64,000 nt of DNA from Edolisoma coerulescens (taxonomy: Eukaryota > Chordata > Aves > Passeriformes > Campephagidae): the NCBI GenBank assembly GCA_013397115.1, contig VWZW01006872.1, positions 124,001 to 188,000 of the forward strand, read 5' to 3'. A program made the position numbers and the translations under genes. How positions within the stretch are numbered: position 1 is the first letter of the stretch; every line of letters starts with the position of its first letter. Shown piece after piece: positions 38,449 to 50,395 of the stretch. Below the pieces are notes generated by a model. The model ran no database searches and was not told where the DNA came from. It worked only from the letters and a program-made list of their open reading frames with translations.

Positions 38449-41297
38449 ACACTGATGAGATGACCCTAGTTTGCTGGATGAAGCAGGGCTGTATAACAAG
38501 GGAGGCTGCAGTTGATCAGACCTTGCTCTGTGTCCTCTCACCTTGGGAAGGCACCCTGGGCACACTCTTAATACAGTGTGCAGCTGCTCCATAGAAGAAA
38601 GGAGCCCTGAAAATTAGAAGTTATGGCAAAAGCAGTGTAACATTGTTAATTCATAGACTAACAGGCTAAGATGTGGGCTGGGGCCACGCAGACTCTTTTC
38701 TCAAAGAAGCGAAGTTCAGATGAAGCCCATGATGGATTATCTAGAGGAGCCAGCAGAGATTTTTGAACGTGGATGCACCAAACTGCAAAACTCCAAACAA
38801 TTCAGCCATTTCAGGTCAGCATCTTCAGTAACAGACATCTGTGGCATGAGGGGACAAAGTGTGAGTTACTACCGTGAGTAACATTCTGCTGTGGGTTCAT
38901 TTCCCACCTGATGGACCTGCAGATGCCTAATTGATTTACTCACTTCTTTTAATGCCAGGTGATGATTTCTTCTGACATGAGAAAGCCAGTCAAAGATCAC
39001 AGGTCTGACATCGGAGGAGAGAAATGCGGTTGAAAACAATGTATGTATAGAGCATTTCTTCCTTTTTACTATTTTTTCACCAAGCAGAAAGACTCATGAC
39101 ATCAGCAAGGGAGCAAGAAAAGGAGTCATTACAGAATGGCAGTGAAATGCTCAATTTTTCTTCAGTCAGAACATCCGCGCCTTGTTGTCTTCATCAGAAA
39201 CTGGAAATAAAAATAAAATTCCTTAAAAGAATGAGAGTAGACAGATTCTTTACATATCAAATGAAGCCAAATTCTGGCATTGGAGAGCAGTGGGATTTGT
39301 GCCACCAGCCTGTCTGCATGTCAGCCGAAAGATACCCACCACTCATCACACCGCACTGCAGAGATGTTTTAGTCCATCAGCTTTTATGGGGTGACAATAA
39401 CACAAACCACTGACAAACTACAAAAGACCTCCTTTTGCCTGCTCATGACTGGGGGAGGGAAGGAGGCAAGGAGACCAAACCCATTACAGCAAAGCAAAGT
39501 AGCTGAGGAGAACAAAATACCTCTAATTTTGCTCTTATAGCACATGATGCTTTTCTCCTCCAACTCCCCAGGGCTGCTCGCAGACATGTTGGAGGCAGTT
39601 TCCCTCTAGGGAGTGGCTGAGTGGGGAAAAAAAGGGGATTTGGAGAAAGATTGTGGTGTTATTGACATATTTCCCCTTAGGAAAGTGACAGAATCCCTCC
39701 ACATTTGTGTAGGAGTGATTTTTTGGCTGCATACAGCATTTTGCATGGGGATGGGGTGCCCAAGGATGACCTGAAAGATATCAGAGGTGCTACTGCCTTC
39801 TGTTCCTGGAGCAGCATCCTTCTCCAACATCACCTTTCATAATCAGGGCTGGATGACCACTAAAAAAACCCAAAACAAACAAAAACCCCACAAAAAACCC
39901 AAACCAAACCCCAAACAAACAAACAACCCAAAACACAAACAAACAAGCAAAAACAAACAAAAAAAACCCCAAAACCCCCCAAAAGCAAAGAAAGGAACCT
40001 AGGCTAAGTTAAAACCTCCCCTGCACAGCAACTCCTCTCCATGTGCAGGAGCCAGAAGCCAGCCACCCATGACATGAGAGGTATGAGTCATGTTTGTTAT
40101 TAAGCTCCTCAGGGGCACTGGGAAATTTTACCAATGAGAGTGATGACGGATTAAAAAAACCAGAACAGCAATGGTGACTCTTCTTTGCTCAAAGTGTTCT
40201 GTTTCATTGTCTTGACTGTATCTAGGCTAATTCTGCTCAAAATGAAGAGGCTGGGGAGGCAGGAAGTAAAGAAACTTATCTATCCTATGCCAGTGAGTGC
40301 CTTGAACCATGCTCTTTTGCCATCCTTGGGAGGATAATCAGAATTGCTTTCCAAGTAGAAGAGTGAAACAATAATCTAACATTTTGCTGTTGCACCAGTA
40401 ATTTCAGAATTTATTTCATATTATTGTTAATGCTTCTTTATAATATAAGGATATATTTATGCAGGAAGTAAAGTAGATGAAAGCACAAGATATAAATATT
40501 TCTGTATATCTGCATACAAAAGAAAATATGTACAGCCACAGATAGTGGTTCTCTGCTGTGTCAGGGCAGGGCCACATGAAGGACTGAAATGTTCCCATTC
40601 CGTCCTGCTGGGAGTAGCTGCTGACTTCCATGGCTGCACTCCCTACAGCCGGGACTGCTCCACTCTCTGCAGCTTCCTGGGGTTGGACCAATGGTTTTGT
40701 GGGGGAAAAAGCCAGTGGCTTATTTCCCCAAGGACTTGATGGGCCAATGTGGAAGAATGTCAGTGACTAAGGGTATCATACCCAAAGGGCAAAGAGATAG
40801 AGAGCAGGAGCTTGTTTTTTTCCTTTACTTTCCCACTGGACTTGGTCTTCACTTTGTTATTTTATCCTAATGGCTCCACTACTGTCTTGTGGATCCCATG
40901 AAGTCCTTCTCAGCCTACCCTACTCTCACTGCCTCCAGGATTCCAGGGGATTTTTTCATGGCTGAATTTTGTCCAGCCTGGACAAATCAAGAACATATTT
41001 TCCTTCAGCAATAAGTTCAAAGTGGCAGACCTGTGTAAAAGAAAGATTAAAGTTAGTTGTTCATTTCAGGGGATTGACCTGAAATCTTTCCACTTTTTTC
41101 ATTCAGAGTGGATGATTCCCTGCTAAAAATTAAGTCGTTGGCAACAAAGGCAGTTATTGCTGAAAAGTTGTAGTATTTTCCCTTCTGGGATGGTCCTAAT
41201 GGAGACTCAGTACCTGTGCTAGAAGGCATAGGCAGGTGTGAACCTTAGTTATTGTCAAACAAATGTTGGGTTTTTTCCCCCAGGGAAAGTTTCTATA
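38449..41297. other. Intergenic DNA downstream of WNT11
   Basis: No gene is recognised. It contains an A/C-rich low-complexity tract at 39860-39990 and another minus-strand AATAAA at 40415-40410 that could serve a longer WNT11 3' UTR. Confidence 0.5.
39860..39990. repeat. A/C-rich low-complexity tract
   Basis: About 130 bases contain almost only A and C (caaacaaacaaacaacccaa and similar), an imperfect (CAAA)n / (CCAAA)n mixture. The minus strand is G/T-rich. The open frames across it code only for low-complexity peptides and are not genes. Confidence 0.9.
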
Positions 41298-41625
41298 TTT
41301 ATTTCTCAGAATACTAAGGCACTTGATGGCTGGACATCATTGGCAACCATAAGAAATATTTTGGAAGAAGATACTATCCCAAATGAGGTTTTATCTTCTC
41401 AGAGAGCATTTTATTGGTGGGGGGAAATATTTGTGGGTTTGTTGCTTTTTGGGAGGTTCTTTCACGTTCTTATTTTTACTGGTGTGATTGTTGCTTTTCC
41501 TCCTACCATCTCTCCTCAAGTCTGTGTCTTTACAAGATAAATGATGTCTAGTCAAGGAAATGTTTTCTCTGAGTAGTGCTGGGGTGCCACTGCCATCTCA
41601 GCTCCCAGGGGGCAGAGGAGCGTTT
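41298..41625 (-). promoter_or_regulatory. WNT11: WNT11 3' UTR with candidate poly(A) signals
   Basis: Minus-strand sequence directly after the WNT11 stop codon is presumed 3' UTR. AATAAA hexamers occur on the minus strand at 41415-41410, about 210 nt after the stop, and at 41303-41298. A further one lies at 40415-40410. Which one is used, and so the true 3' end, cannot be decided from the sequence. Confidence 0.45.
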
Positions 41626-41800
41626 TCATTTGCACACATATCTCTCGACAGTCCTCTCGCACTTTTTACAGGTCACGTAGCAGCACCAGTGGTATTTGCA
41701 GTGGCAGCGCTCCACCACTTTGTCCGTGTAGGGGTTGTAGCCTCTGCCACAGCACATCAAGTCGCAGCTGTCACTCCCATTGGAAGTCTTGTTGCATTGT
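41626..41800 (-). CDS. WNT11: WNT11 coding exon 5 (last) with stop
   Basis: This is the last coding exon. One base (A) completes the arginine begun in exon 4; then 57 codons and a TGA stop at 41628-41626 follow. It encodes the C-terminal cysteine-rich domain that makes the second Frizzled-contacting finger: QCNKTSNGSDSCDLMCCGRG, then CHCKYHWCCYV, ending ERTVERYVCK. Two N-glycosylation sequons are visible (NKT and NGS, positions 300 and 304 in human numbering). The acceptor is cttcttccag. Human WNT11 has RR where this copy has KK in VTCKKCER. The Wnt C-terminus is intact, with no frameshift or missing cysteine. Confidence 0.97.
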
Positions 41801-43298
41801 CTGGAAGAAGGAAAATGCTGTGAGCGAGTGCAGAGATTCCCAAACCACTGCCCTGTGGTTGCTGGACCTGACAGCTCTGCAAGGCACTGAGTGAAACCAG
41901 CACAGTGAGCACCCAGCCAACAGCCCCCTGCGCCTGCAAGGGTGGCAGGAGAAGCCCCGGGCTGCACTCACATGACCTGCTATGACACCCAAAATAACAT
42001 TAAACTCCTGTTCTGACTCTCAGTTTGAGCCTGGCAGCCTTCAGGCTGCCTGTCAGCTGGGCCAGGCTGCTCCCACATGAGCAGACAAGCAAAGCTATTG
42101 GGATACCTCCACAAAAAGAACTAATCATTCCAAACAGTCTCTGTTCCTAGGTAGGCTTCAAAACTGTCTGAAAGGAGCTGGAAGAAGATGACACCCTAAA
42201 GAACAAACACCGGTATTTGTCCACCACTGCCTAACCTGAAAAGGGCGAAGGAGGAATCCTGCAGCCAGATAGCATTTGAACAGGCTCCATGCCAAGGATC
42301 CCAGGCTGTGAAAAATCCTGAGCAGGCTGTTACAGCCACTATGCAGCACTGACCCTATCAGGGAAATCACAACCAATACTAGCAGGGCGGGACTGTGCAC
42401 TTTTTTCCCTTTGATTTTCTCCCAGCATGGCATGAGCAGCTGGGTGGTTGGCCCCAAAACACCCTGAGTCCTGACCCAGGAACAGGAAGCGTGGCAGGAG
42501 CACCGGGTAGGATGACAAGTCACCAAATATCACACAGACTTTCACTGCTTGTTTTGCTTCTGCTTTTAATTAAAACCAGACTCAGTGGGATGAAACAGTT
42601 ATTGTGTTGGGTTCCCTCATTTTGTCTGCTTGCCAGTGAATGGCTTGAGGTTTTCAGAAGCAACTCGTGAACTGAGGAATCTCTTTCATTGATCCATTGA
42701 TTACCACTTCACAGCTGTCCTCAAAAACCATCTATCCCATTTCCTAAAATACTCCAAGCTGGGTCACTGGACATGCAAGTGCACAGGCATTGACTTTTGG
42801 CTGAGATGAACCATGTCCTGAGACACCATTTCTCCATAGACTGTATAGATAACTCAGGATGGAAGTGTTCATGTTTGGTCAGATGCTTGCACTTTTTTGG
42901 TATGTACCCAACACCATAGGGCTGTGAACACTACTGTAAGAAAGGTGGTTTATTGAGTAATTGCTGACATCTCTCCTAAATCTTATTCTGTGTGGCTATT
43001 TGTGGCTATTTTGGACAGAAACACTCTATGGCTGCTTTGGGGCAGGAAAAGGAGAGAGGAGCATAAGTTGGACCCTCGAGCTGAGCAACTATTAATAGAT
43101 GAAAACAAATCCATGAGATTTATAGGAATTGCTCGTGAGGTAATGCTTTAGGAGAAGTTATGGGATTAGTGAAGTGCTGAGATTTAGTTCTTGCTCCTCC
43201 TTCATTTTTTCCTGCCTCCTGTTTGTCATTCTGATTTACATTCCTCTCCAGGTTCAGTGTTTAAAGGCCCCCCCAACTCACTCTCATTCGGGAGTGTG

Positions 43299-43322
43299 TG
43301 TAAATATTTACAAACCTTTGAA
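43299..43322. promoter_or_regulatory. Palindromic forkhead-like site next to TCF/LEF-like site
   Basis: TGTAAATATTTACA (43299-43312) is a perfect 14-base palindrome carrying the forkhead core GTAAATA on both strands. CTTTGAA (43316-43322), a TCF/LEF-type motif, follows three bases later. It is located in WNT11 intron 4. Motif presence is seen directly; function is inference. Confidence 0.25.
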
Positions 43323-44758
43323 AGCCTCTACTAAAGCTAAAGTGTGCAGCCACACTGAATGTGTTTGCCTAACGCTGAACCAAAGGCCTTGTTAGTGCCC
43401 CTGTGAGCTGGGGCCCCTGCACAAGAAACCGCCAAATGACTCCTCATAAATGTATTAATAAATACATTAAGTATTCAGAGGAAAGGTTCAAATATAGGTG
43501 TGTTGACATTAGAAGAGGGGACGGTATTCGTCAACCTTACTCAGCTTTGCTAGTGGATGGAAAGGTTGTTTCCTGGAGGTTCACCTAAGGAGGATGGAGA
43601 GTCTGCAGAAGCATGGTGAGAGATGTGCAGAGCATCCATGTCACTTCATGCTGGGAGCTCACTAAAATCGCCAAGAAAAGGAATACGGGTCCTGACTCCA
43701 GCTCACCACTGAGGACATTCACTCCCCAAACACACAAAGCACACAACAGTGACATTTACCCCATTCAAATAGAGAGCAAAACTCTTCTACCTGCTGTATT
43801 GGGACCTGGGATTCTCTATTTCCCTCCATCCACTCCTGTGGTTTGCCAAAAAAAAAAAGTGGATCTAGTAGGAGATATGCCTTCACATATACCTTCCCCA
43901 TTCCCCACAGCCTGAAACAAAGAAAGGAAAAAAAGCAAAATCTTATTAAATAAATCCCCAAGCTTCCCTTAGTTTGGTATCAGGAAACGGGGACATTCAG
44001 AATGGATGGGTTGAATAGCCAAAACAAAGCTTTTGACCCCATCATAAACCTATATGGGTTTCTAGAAAACTTTCCTGACAATGCCACTAAGCAGAGATTT
44101 TGTTTTCTGTTTTAAAGCATAGGCCTGGATATGAATTATATTCATCTTTCATTAAACAAGATGAAGCAGGTAGTTTCTCAGCCAGTGGGGAAAGACAAAG
44201 GAGTCCAAAGACCAGAGTTTACTCACAGATGCTGCCCTGAACACTGGCTTTCAGAGCCTACGGCTGTGATCTCACCAGGCTCCCCACTGATGGGTTAAGT
44301 TCAATCTCATTTGTTTTGGGCCTGGTCCAGTATAATTCCAGCAACTCAGAGAAATGCCCTCCTCCTGAGCCTCGGAGAGAAAACATGAAGGGAGGTGATT
44401 GCATCTTAACACAACACTGTAACCTCTAGAAGCACTTGGAAGACTGTAAAGAAATTATGCTTCGGCTGTAATCCCAGCCAAAGTTCTGGCTCAAGAACAG
44501 ACTTTCACATTGTCACAGTGCTTTTTTCTTCTTTAAGAAGGGAGAAGGTCAGCACTGCTGGCTGGACAAATCCCACTCAGTATGCCTGTCCAAAATCTTC
44601 CCTTTCCAGCCGTCATTGGCAGAAGCACTGCAATACACCATAGAGCCTCATCATGGGGGTGGCTCCTTAGCAGAGGTGGTGAAGGACATCCCAGAACTTC
44701 TAAGAGTCTTCCCCCAGATGGAGAATGGGGATTTTAATTTTAAAAGCTATGGGAAGAC

Positions 44759-44850
44759 CATAGAATTATTTTGATTGGAAAAGACCTCTAAGGTCAATGA
44801 AGTCCAACTTAGCAATGTCACACAAGTTCATTGTGAATCCCAATTTACTC
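44759..44850 (-). mobile_element. CR1-like 3' end, diverged
   Basis: The run catagaattattttgattgg, aaaagacctctaaggtcaat and gaagtccaact follows the order of a reverse-oriented CR1 3' terminus. It is short and diverged. Confidence 0.65.
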
Positions 44851-46499
44851 TGTCCCATCAGCAGATAGAAGGATAAATATTTTTTTGGTTGCACAGCTGG
44901 CACCTGGGATCCAAATTGAGGCCAACTCTGTACTGTCATCCATGATTATGACATATGGTAACAGGGACGACATACCCACTGGAACCTCATTCCATCAGTC
45001 CTATTGATAAGGACTTTTTTATGAGGACATTAAAAAAGTAATTCTGGGGCACAGCAACTGCCTTTCTGGCCCAGTGCATCTCCCAGTGGATGAGGGAGAT
45101 GCTGTTATGGGAGTAAAACATAAATCTGAGCACTTTCTGTAGTCCTTTTTCTCATACCAGCACCTGGGCTGTTGCATTAGGGATGATAGAAGGGATGTTC
45201 CTTCCTTGACATCTCATCCCTTTGGCTGTGTGATTCCCTCAGCTCTTTCTGACCACAGGGAAACCATCTGCCTTCATGAACTCCAGCAGTCCCAAATCCC
45301 AGAACACAGTACTGCTGTGTAATGTTTGTTTCTCTTTTAAATCAAATTCCTCTTTATTTCTTTGATGCCCCTTGCTCCAGTAATATCAAGTAATGCAGCA
45401 GTATATAAAAGAAAGAAAGAGAAAAAGTTCAAATCCCTCAGGAGATATGTAACACAATGGACGTTTCCAAAAATACATCAAGGTCACAGCTTCATATAAG
45501 ATTTTGAGGGCAGAATCTTATCTACTTTTAAATTGCGTTCTCATCCACAAGGAATGACTGGAGACTGAAACTAAACAACTGTATCAGAAAGAGTTATCGA
45601 TAGCATCTGTCAGTGAGATGTCAAGGGAGATCCTGGAACCAGCCTGTATTTTCATTAATGAGGAGTTGAGAGTGAGCTTAAAAATTTGGGGATAATGCTA
45701 GGGAAGGAGTTGAGGATGTTTTGTAACAGTGGATTAAAGTGCAAATTAAGCAACATACTTTGAGAAAGATGCAGCTAAATGTGGGAATGTTCCTAGGGGA
45801 GCCAGAGGAGCAGTTCAGAAAGTAGAAAACAATGAAGGAACTGATTTAGTGAAGTATGTAAGAAGAGGTGTCTTCCCCTCTATAAAAGATTATTGACACA
45901 AGGAGAGAGAAAAAATGATTTTTATATGCCAAGGGAAGAGAACAAGAAATTATTAGTTTTATTTTAGATTATGTTTAGTTAAATTTTGATTAAGAAAAGC
46001 CTAACACTGAGGATAGTAAAACCCTGGAACAGGTTGTTTAGGAAAACTGCTTTTAAGAGCAGAATAGAGAAAGGTCTTCAGTAACAACCTAGGTGATCTC
46101 AGTTCAGTCTTGCTCCTGGAAAGAGCAAGGTCTGTGGAAAATCATTCTCAGACCAAATTTTCTCTAACTCCAATGCCATTTGGTTGCAGAGGGACTAAAT
46201 ATGTTTAAGAGAGCTAGATTCATTATCCATAGCAATTTTACTGTGTGAAATTATTCTTTTCACAAATAAATGTATTATTCACAAACCTGTTCAGGAACTT
46301 CATTATCAAATTGATGTCTCTCAGAGTAGGAAGAATTCAATCTTCCCCACACATTACCTAAGCTAATGAAAAAAAAAAAAATGCACAGCTGGCTCAACTG
46401 CTGAAGTGGGCACCAGCTGCAAGCATGTTGCCTGGGAAAGTAGGAATAACACCTAAATAATGTGGGAGAAACAGAAAGCTAAGGTTTTTCTGACTTTCA

Positions 46500-46605
46500 T
46501 AAAATCATAGAATAGTCTGGGTTGGAAGGAACCTTTAAAGGCCATCTAGTCCACCTGCCCCCCTGCTATGTACAAGGACTTTTTAGCTAGAGCAGGTTTC
46601 CTCCA
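46500..46605 (-). mobile_element. CR1 LINE 3' end
   Basis: It has aaaatcatagaatagtctgg, gttggaaggaacctttaaag and ccatctagtccacctgcccc, then a diverged continuation to gctagagcaggtttcc. This is a reverse-oriented CR1 terminus. Confidence 0.88.
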
Positions 46606-46885
46606 GTTCTTCTAGAACGCTCACAAAAGCATTATTTGCTATTTCTTATTCAGAATTTGTCAGATCTCATCAAAAAAAGGGTAGCGCATCTGATAACTGT
46701 TCCAAAAAAACCTATCATTGAACACATTATAAGTTGCTCAAAGCTCATCTATCCTGTTCCCCCACTAACGGAAACTAAAAGAAGCTGTAAAAAAACCAAA
46801 CATCAAATGCTGTTGTCTACTCATAGCTACTACTCTTCCCCAGCTACATATGAGTGCTTTTGCTAAGAAATTTCATTGCCTACAT

Positions 46886-47822
46886 AATCAAAGAATCACA
46901 GAGTGGTTTGGGTTGGAAGGCAACCTTGAAGATCATAGCATCATAGAATAGAATCATTACGGTCAGAAGAAACCTCCAAGACCATCAAGTCCAACCCTGG
47001 ACTCAATACCACCAAGTCCACTAAACCGTATCACAAAGTGCCATGTTCACTCATTTTTTAAACACTTCCAGGGCTGGTGACTTCCCATGGCAGCCTGTTT
47101 CAATGCTTAACCAATCTATCACTGAATAAAATCTTTCTAATCTTGAACCTGAACCTCCCTCAGTGCAACTTGAAGCCATTTGCTTTTGTCCTATTGCTGG
47201 TTTCCTGGGAGAAGAGGCTGACCATGGCCTGACTATGATCTCCTTTCAGGGAGTTGTAGAGTGTGATAAGGTCTCTCCTGAGCCTCCTCTTCTCCAGATT
47301 CAATAATGCCAGTACTCTCCGTCACTCCTCATAGGACTTTTATTCTAGACCCCTCAAACAGCCCTTCTGTGGACACACTCCAGCACCTCAATGTCTGCCT
47401 TGGAGAAAGGGGAACGACACTGACATAGTATTTGATGTGCAGCCTCACCAGTGCTCAGTACGGGGGTACAATGTAGTCCAAGATCAGCCTGTTCCAACTC
47501 CCATTCCATGAGTAGGGACACTTTCCACTGGTTTTTCCAAGCCCCATCCAGTACGGCCTGGAACACTTCCAGGGATGGGGCAGCCATAACTTCTGTAAAC
47601 AACCTGTTCCAGTGAACGACCTCACAGGGAAAAATTTCTTCCCAATATCTCCTCTAACCCTATTCTCTGGCAGTGGGAAGCCATTTCCCCTTGTCCTGTC
47701 ACTTCCAAGCACTTTTCCAAAGTCCCTCTCCAGCTCTCTTGGAGCCCCTTTAGGCACTGGAAGGGGCTTTAAGGTCTCCCCAGAGCCTTGTCTTCCACAG
47801 GCTGAACAACCCCCGCACTATC
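46886..47822 (-). mobile_element. CR1 (outer copy) split by a second CR1
   Basis: The left piece (46886-46935) has cagagtggtttgggttggaa and accttgaagatca. The right piece resumes at 47480 with aagatcagcctgttccaact, then ccatccagtacggcctggaa, and ends near cacaggctgaacaaccccc. Together they make one reverse-oriented CR1 3' region interrupted at the aagatca heptamer, which is present on both sides of the insert. Confidence 0.88.
46936..47479 (-). mobile_element. CR1 (inner copy) inserted in another CR1
   Basis: The insert starts tagcatcatagaatagaatc at its 3' end and contains acctccaagaccatcaagtc, gggagaagaggctgaccatg and cctcctcttctccagattca. It is from a CR1 subfamily different from its host. 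The flanking heptamer aagatca (46929-46935 and 47480-47486) is a candidate target-site duplication. Confidence 0.88.
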
Positions 47823-50197
47823 ACACAATGCAAAGCATATTTCTGGGGTAGCAGGAAAGAAGCGGTATCGAGGACTGCCACTGAACACTGAAAACTGAGC
47901 AGCAGATGCATGCTCAACCATCTTCATGTATGTTCATATCCAAGAAAGCATACCAGCCTAAGACATTTGTGATTAATATTTTATATTGCAGTAAAGAAAG
48001 GACATGTGAGCAAGGAGCAGCCACTGGAGAGTGGCCACATTCCTTGCCGTAGTGAATCAGCTGAGGAGTGGTGGCTGATCAACCCAGCTAAGCTGCAGGA
48101 CATTGTTTGTTGCAGCCTGATTTCTGCAGCCTAAGAGAGCTCCTTCCCACATTCGGCTTGATTCCAAAACTGCTCTGGAAAAGATCAGTAATAAACAGCT
48201 CTGTTATCTCTGCAAGGCTTCAGGGGCTGGATGCTTTTGCATGCATGGCAGAACTTCCCTTTCATTGGATTCATTAAGGAATCTTAAACAGCCTTTGAAA
48301 CATGATACATTGCACCCTACTTATAAAGAAGATTCATATTTTTGCTTCTTTTCTCACAAAAGAGATCTCAATTTTATAATCTGCTATTATTTTTCATTTA
48401 CTCAAAGCTGGTACTGAATTTTTCCGGCAGGAGCAACTGAACTGCTTTGTTAAAAGATGAAAAAGTGCTTTTGTCCAAGAGATCTCTGAGAAGGGGAACA
48501 TTTACATTTTTTCCCAGTGGTTGATTTATTTAATTGAAAGTTTTACTTGCAGCTTCACAGGTCAGTTTCTTTAGACTTTTCTCCAGACGATTTTTAATTG
48601 GTTATGAAAGTATGATGGTGGTATATAAGCACACAGAGGTTGGCTGGAGTCAATGTGGCAGTAAGTCTTGTTTGCAGGAGACTTGGATACTGGTTGCAAA
48701 AATCAGCTCCTTAATCAGCTTTTGAACACTTCAAAGAGGCCTCAAACCTCAGGTTTGAGTTTAGTTCCCTGACGTTGAAATCTGGATACACCCTGAACAC
48801 TTGGAGGCATGCAGATTTCTAAACCATTTCTAAATTTCTGCAAGCTAAGAAACTCCAAAGTGTCTTAGAAAATGTTTCAGGCTTGTTCTGAGGAAGGCTT
48901 TGAAATCCTTTCAGAAAAGAAATCTAAAAGGCTTTTGAGTAACTGGGGGCATATTTTCTGAGTGGATTTTCATATGGTTCATCTACAAGGTAATTAAATT
49001 CCCTTTCCTGCCTGAAAAACACACAATAAGTCTACATAATATGATCCCTCACATTAGAGGGATCTCCAATTAGATTATCCCTTCCACCCACCTGGCAGTG
49101 CAGGATTGTTTCCTACAGCATACAGTGAAATCCAGTATGTCCAAGGTGTTGCAACTTAACCATCAACCTCTGTTCTGTTTCTAGCATGCTATGAGCAAGA
49201 ACCAGACCTTGGGGTGAGGGAGGACGAAAAGGACTTTTCCTGGATATGCTGCAACACTGCTCGTTTTTTGTCACAAAAATGCATAAATATGAATATTTTA
49301 ATCAAGGAACAGAAAAAGGGCTTGTTAATGGCATATTGTCCCCTCCAAATCCCTTTGGAGACAGAAAGCAGGGCTGGAAAATACTGAAAATGCCCAGATG
49401 GGAGTCTCCTGGGCTGTGGACATAGGGAACTGCACTGTAACAGCCTAGGCATGGACTGACCTCTGCACCCAGAAAAAGGCCAGAAAGGAAATGGGAAGGT
49501 GGTTGAAAAGAGAGTAGACCAAATGAGGGACCACAACAAAAAAAACCCCTTTTTGGCTTCATTGCCATGGCAGGCCTTAAAAACTAGACTACTAGGAAAC
49601 AGTGGGATCTACCTCCAGAAAATTTTGATGTGCATAAAGATAAAATGTTCAAATGCCTCCAGGACTTGACTCATAAAATAAAAACATGTTTGAGCTATTC
49701 CCATGTGAGCATTTTTACATCTTTCTGGAGTAAGCATGAACAACATTTTGCCATGCCCTCTCTCTAACAGCATCCCTTTTGTGCTCCTTCTACCTTATCC
49801 CTGTCATTAGGCATTATCTCTGCAGCCCTGCGACAGGCTGGAACAGAGCCACCACATTTAAAATGCATTTAGGCACCCTCTTCATGAGAGAAAAATTGCA
49901 AAGAGAAAAAGAAATCCATGGGAGGAGGAGACTAGGGAAGATTCCCTGCCTTTCCTTGCTCCCCCCAGGAAGCATGGACCAATCTTCAAATGCACTGTGT
50001 GTATTTTACACTTATTTCCTCTACTAATTTAGCTCAGGAAAGGAGTTGCTCCGGCTTGTGTTACACGTGCCAATTTTGAGACACCAGGAATCTTCTCAAG
50101 AGGCTGTAGAGGGATTGTAATGAAAACAAGCCCAACTACACATGACCTTAAAACTTGGCCTGAGTGATGCCTGCAGCTCAGCATGGGACTATCTCAC

Positions 50198-50395
50198 CCT
50201 CCTCCCCTCCCATGGCCATTACCGTCTTGCACATCTGAGAATGAGGAGTATTTCTTGACAAGTTCCTTTTGAAAGTCATCCCCTCCTGCCTTAATATCTT
50301 GGTCTTCTAAATCCTCACTCAATCTCACTTCCTGTGGACCCTTGGCTGGCAGGTTCACAATCACAGCTGTCGTCCAGCTCGGGATAAACGGACGC
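50198..50395 (-). other. Exon-like open block in WNT11 intron 4 (possible cassette exon)
   Basis: This is a 198-nt open stretch on the WNT11 strand, 1.8 kb downstream of exon 4. It is preceded by tattgcag and followed by the consensus-like donor GTGAGA. It has no stop in one frame, while stop codons lie just outside at both ends. With one base completing the incoming codon and two bases left at the end, it is phase 2 to 2. That matches the exon 4 / exon 5 junction exactly, so inclusion would keep WNT11 in frame and add 66 residues. The peptide begins RPFIPSWTTAVIVNLPAKG, continues with an acidic stretch (LSEDLEDQD) and ends glycine-rich; it has no cysteine. An alternative donor at 50222-50221 (GTAATG) would break the frame. 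The acceptor has a poor pyrimidine tract with extra AGs upstream. I recognise no family; it may be a cassette exon, a relic or chance. Confidence 0.3.

Noticed and set aside
39787..40002. 71-codon open frame rich in Lys, Asn, Pro and Gln (plus) and its Phe/Val/Gly-rich antisense
   Set aside because: Both are translations of the A/C-rich low-complexity tract.
41757..41992. Alternative minus-strand frames overlapping WNT11 exon 5
   Set aside because: They are out-of-frame shadows running from intron 4 into the exon; the WNT11 frame is unambiguous.
47354..47851. Several open frames on both strands
   Set aside because: They fall within CR1 3' sequence, which is non-coding; the same peptides appear wherever CR1 copies occur.
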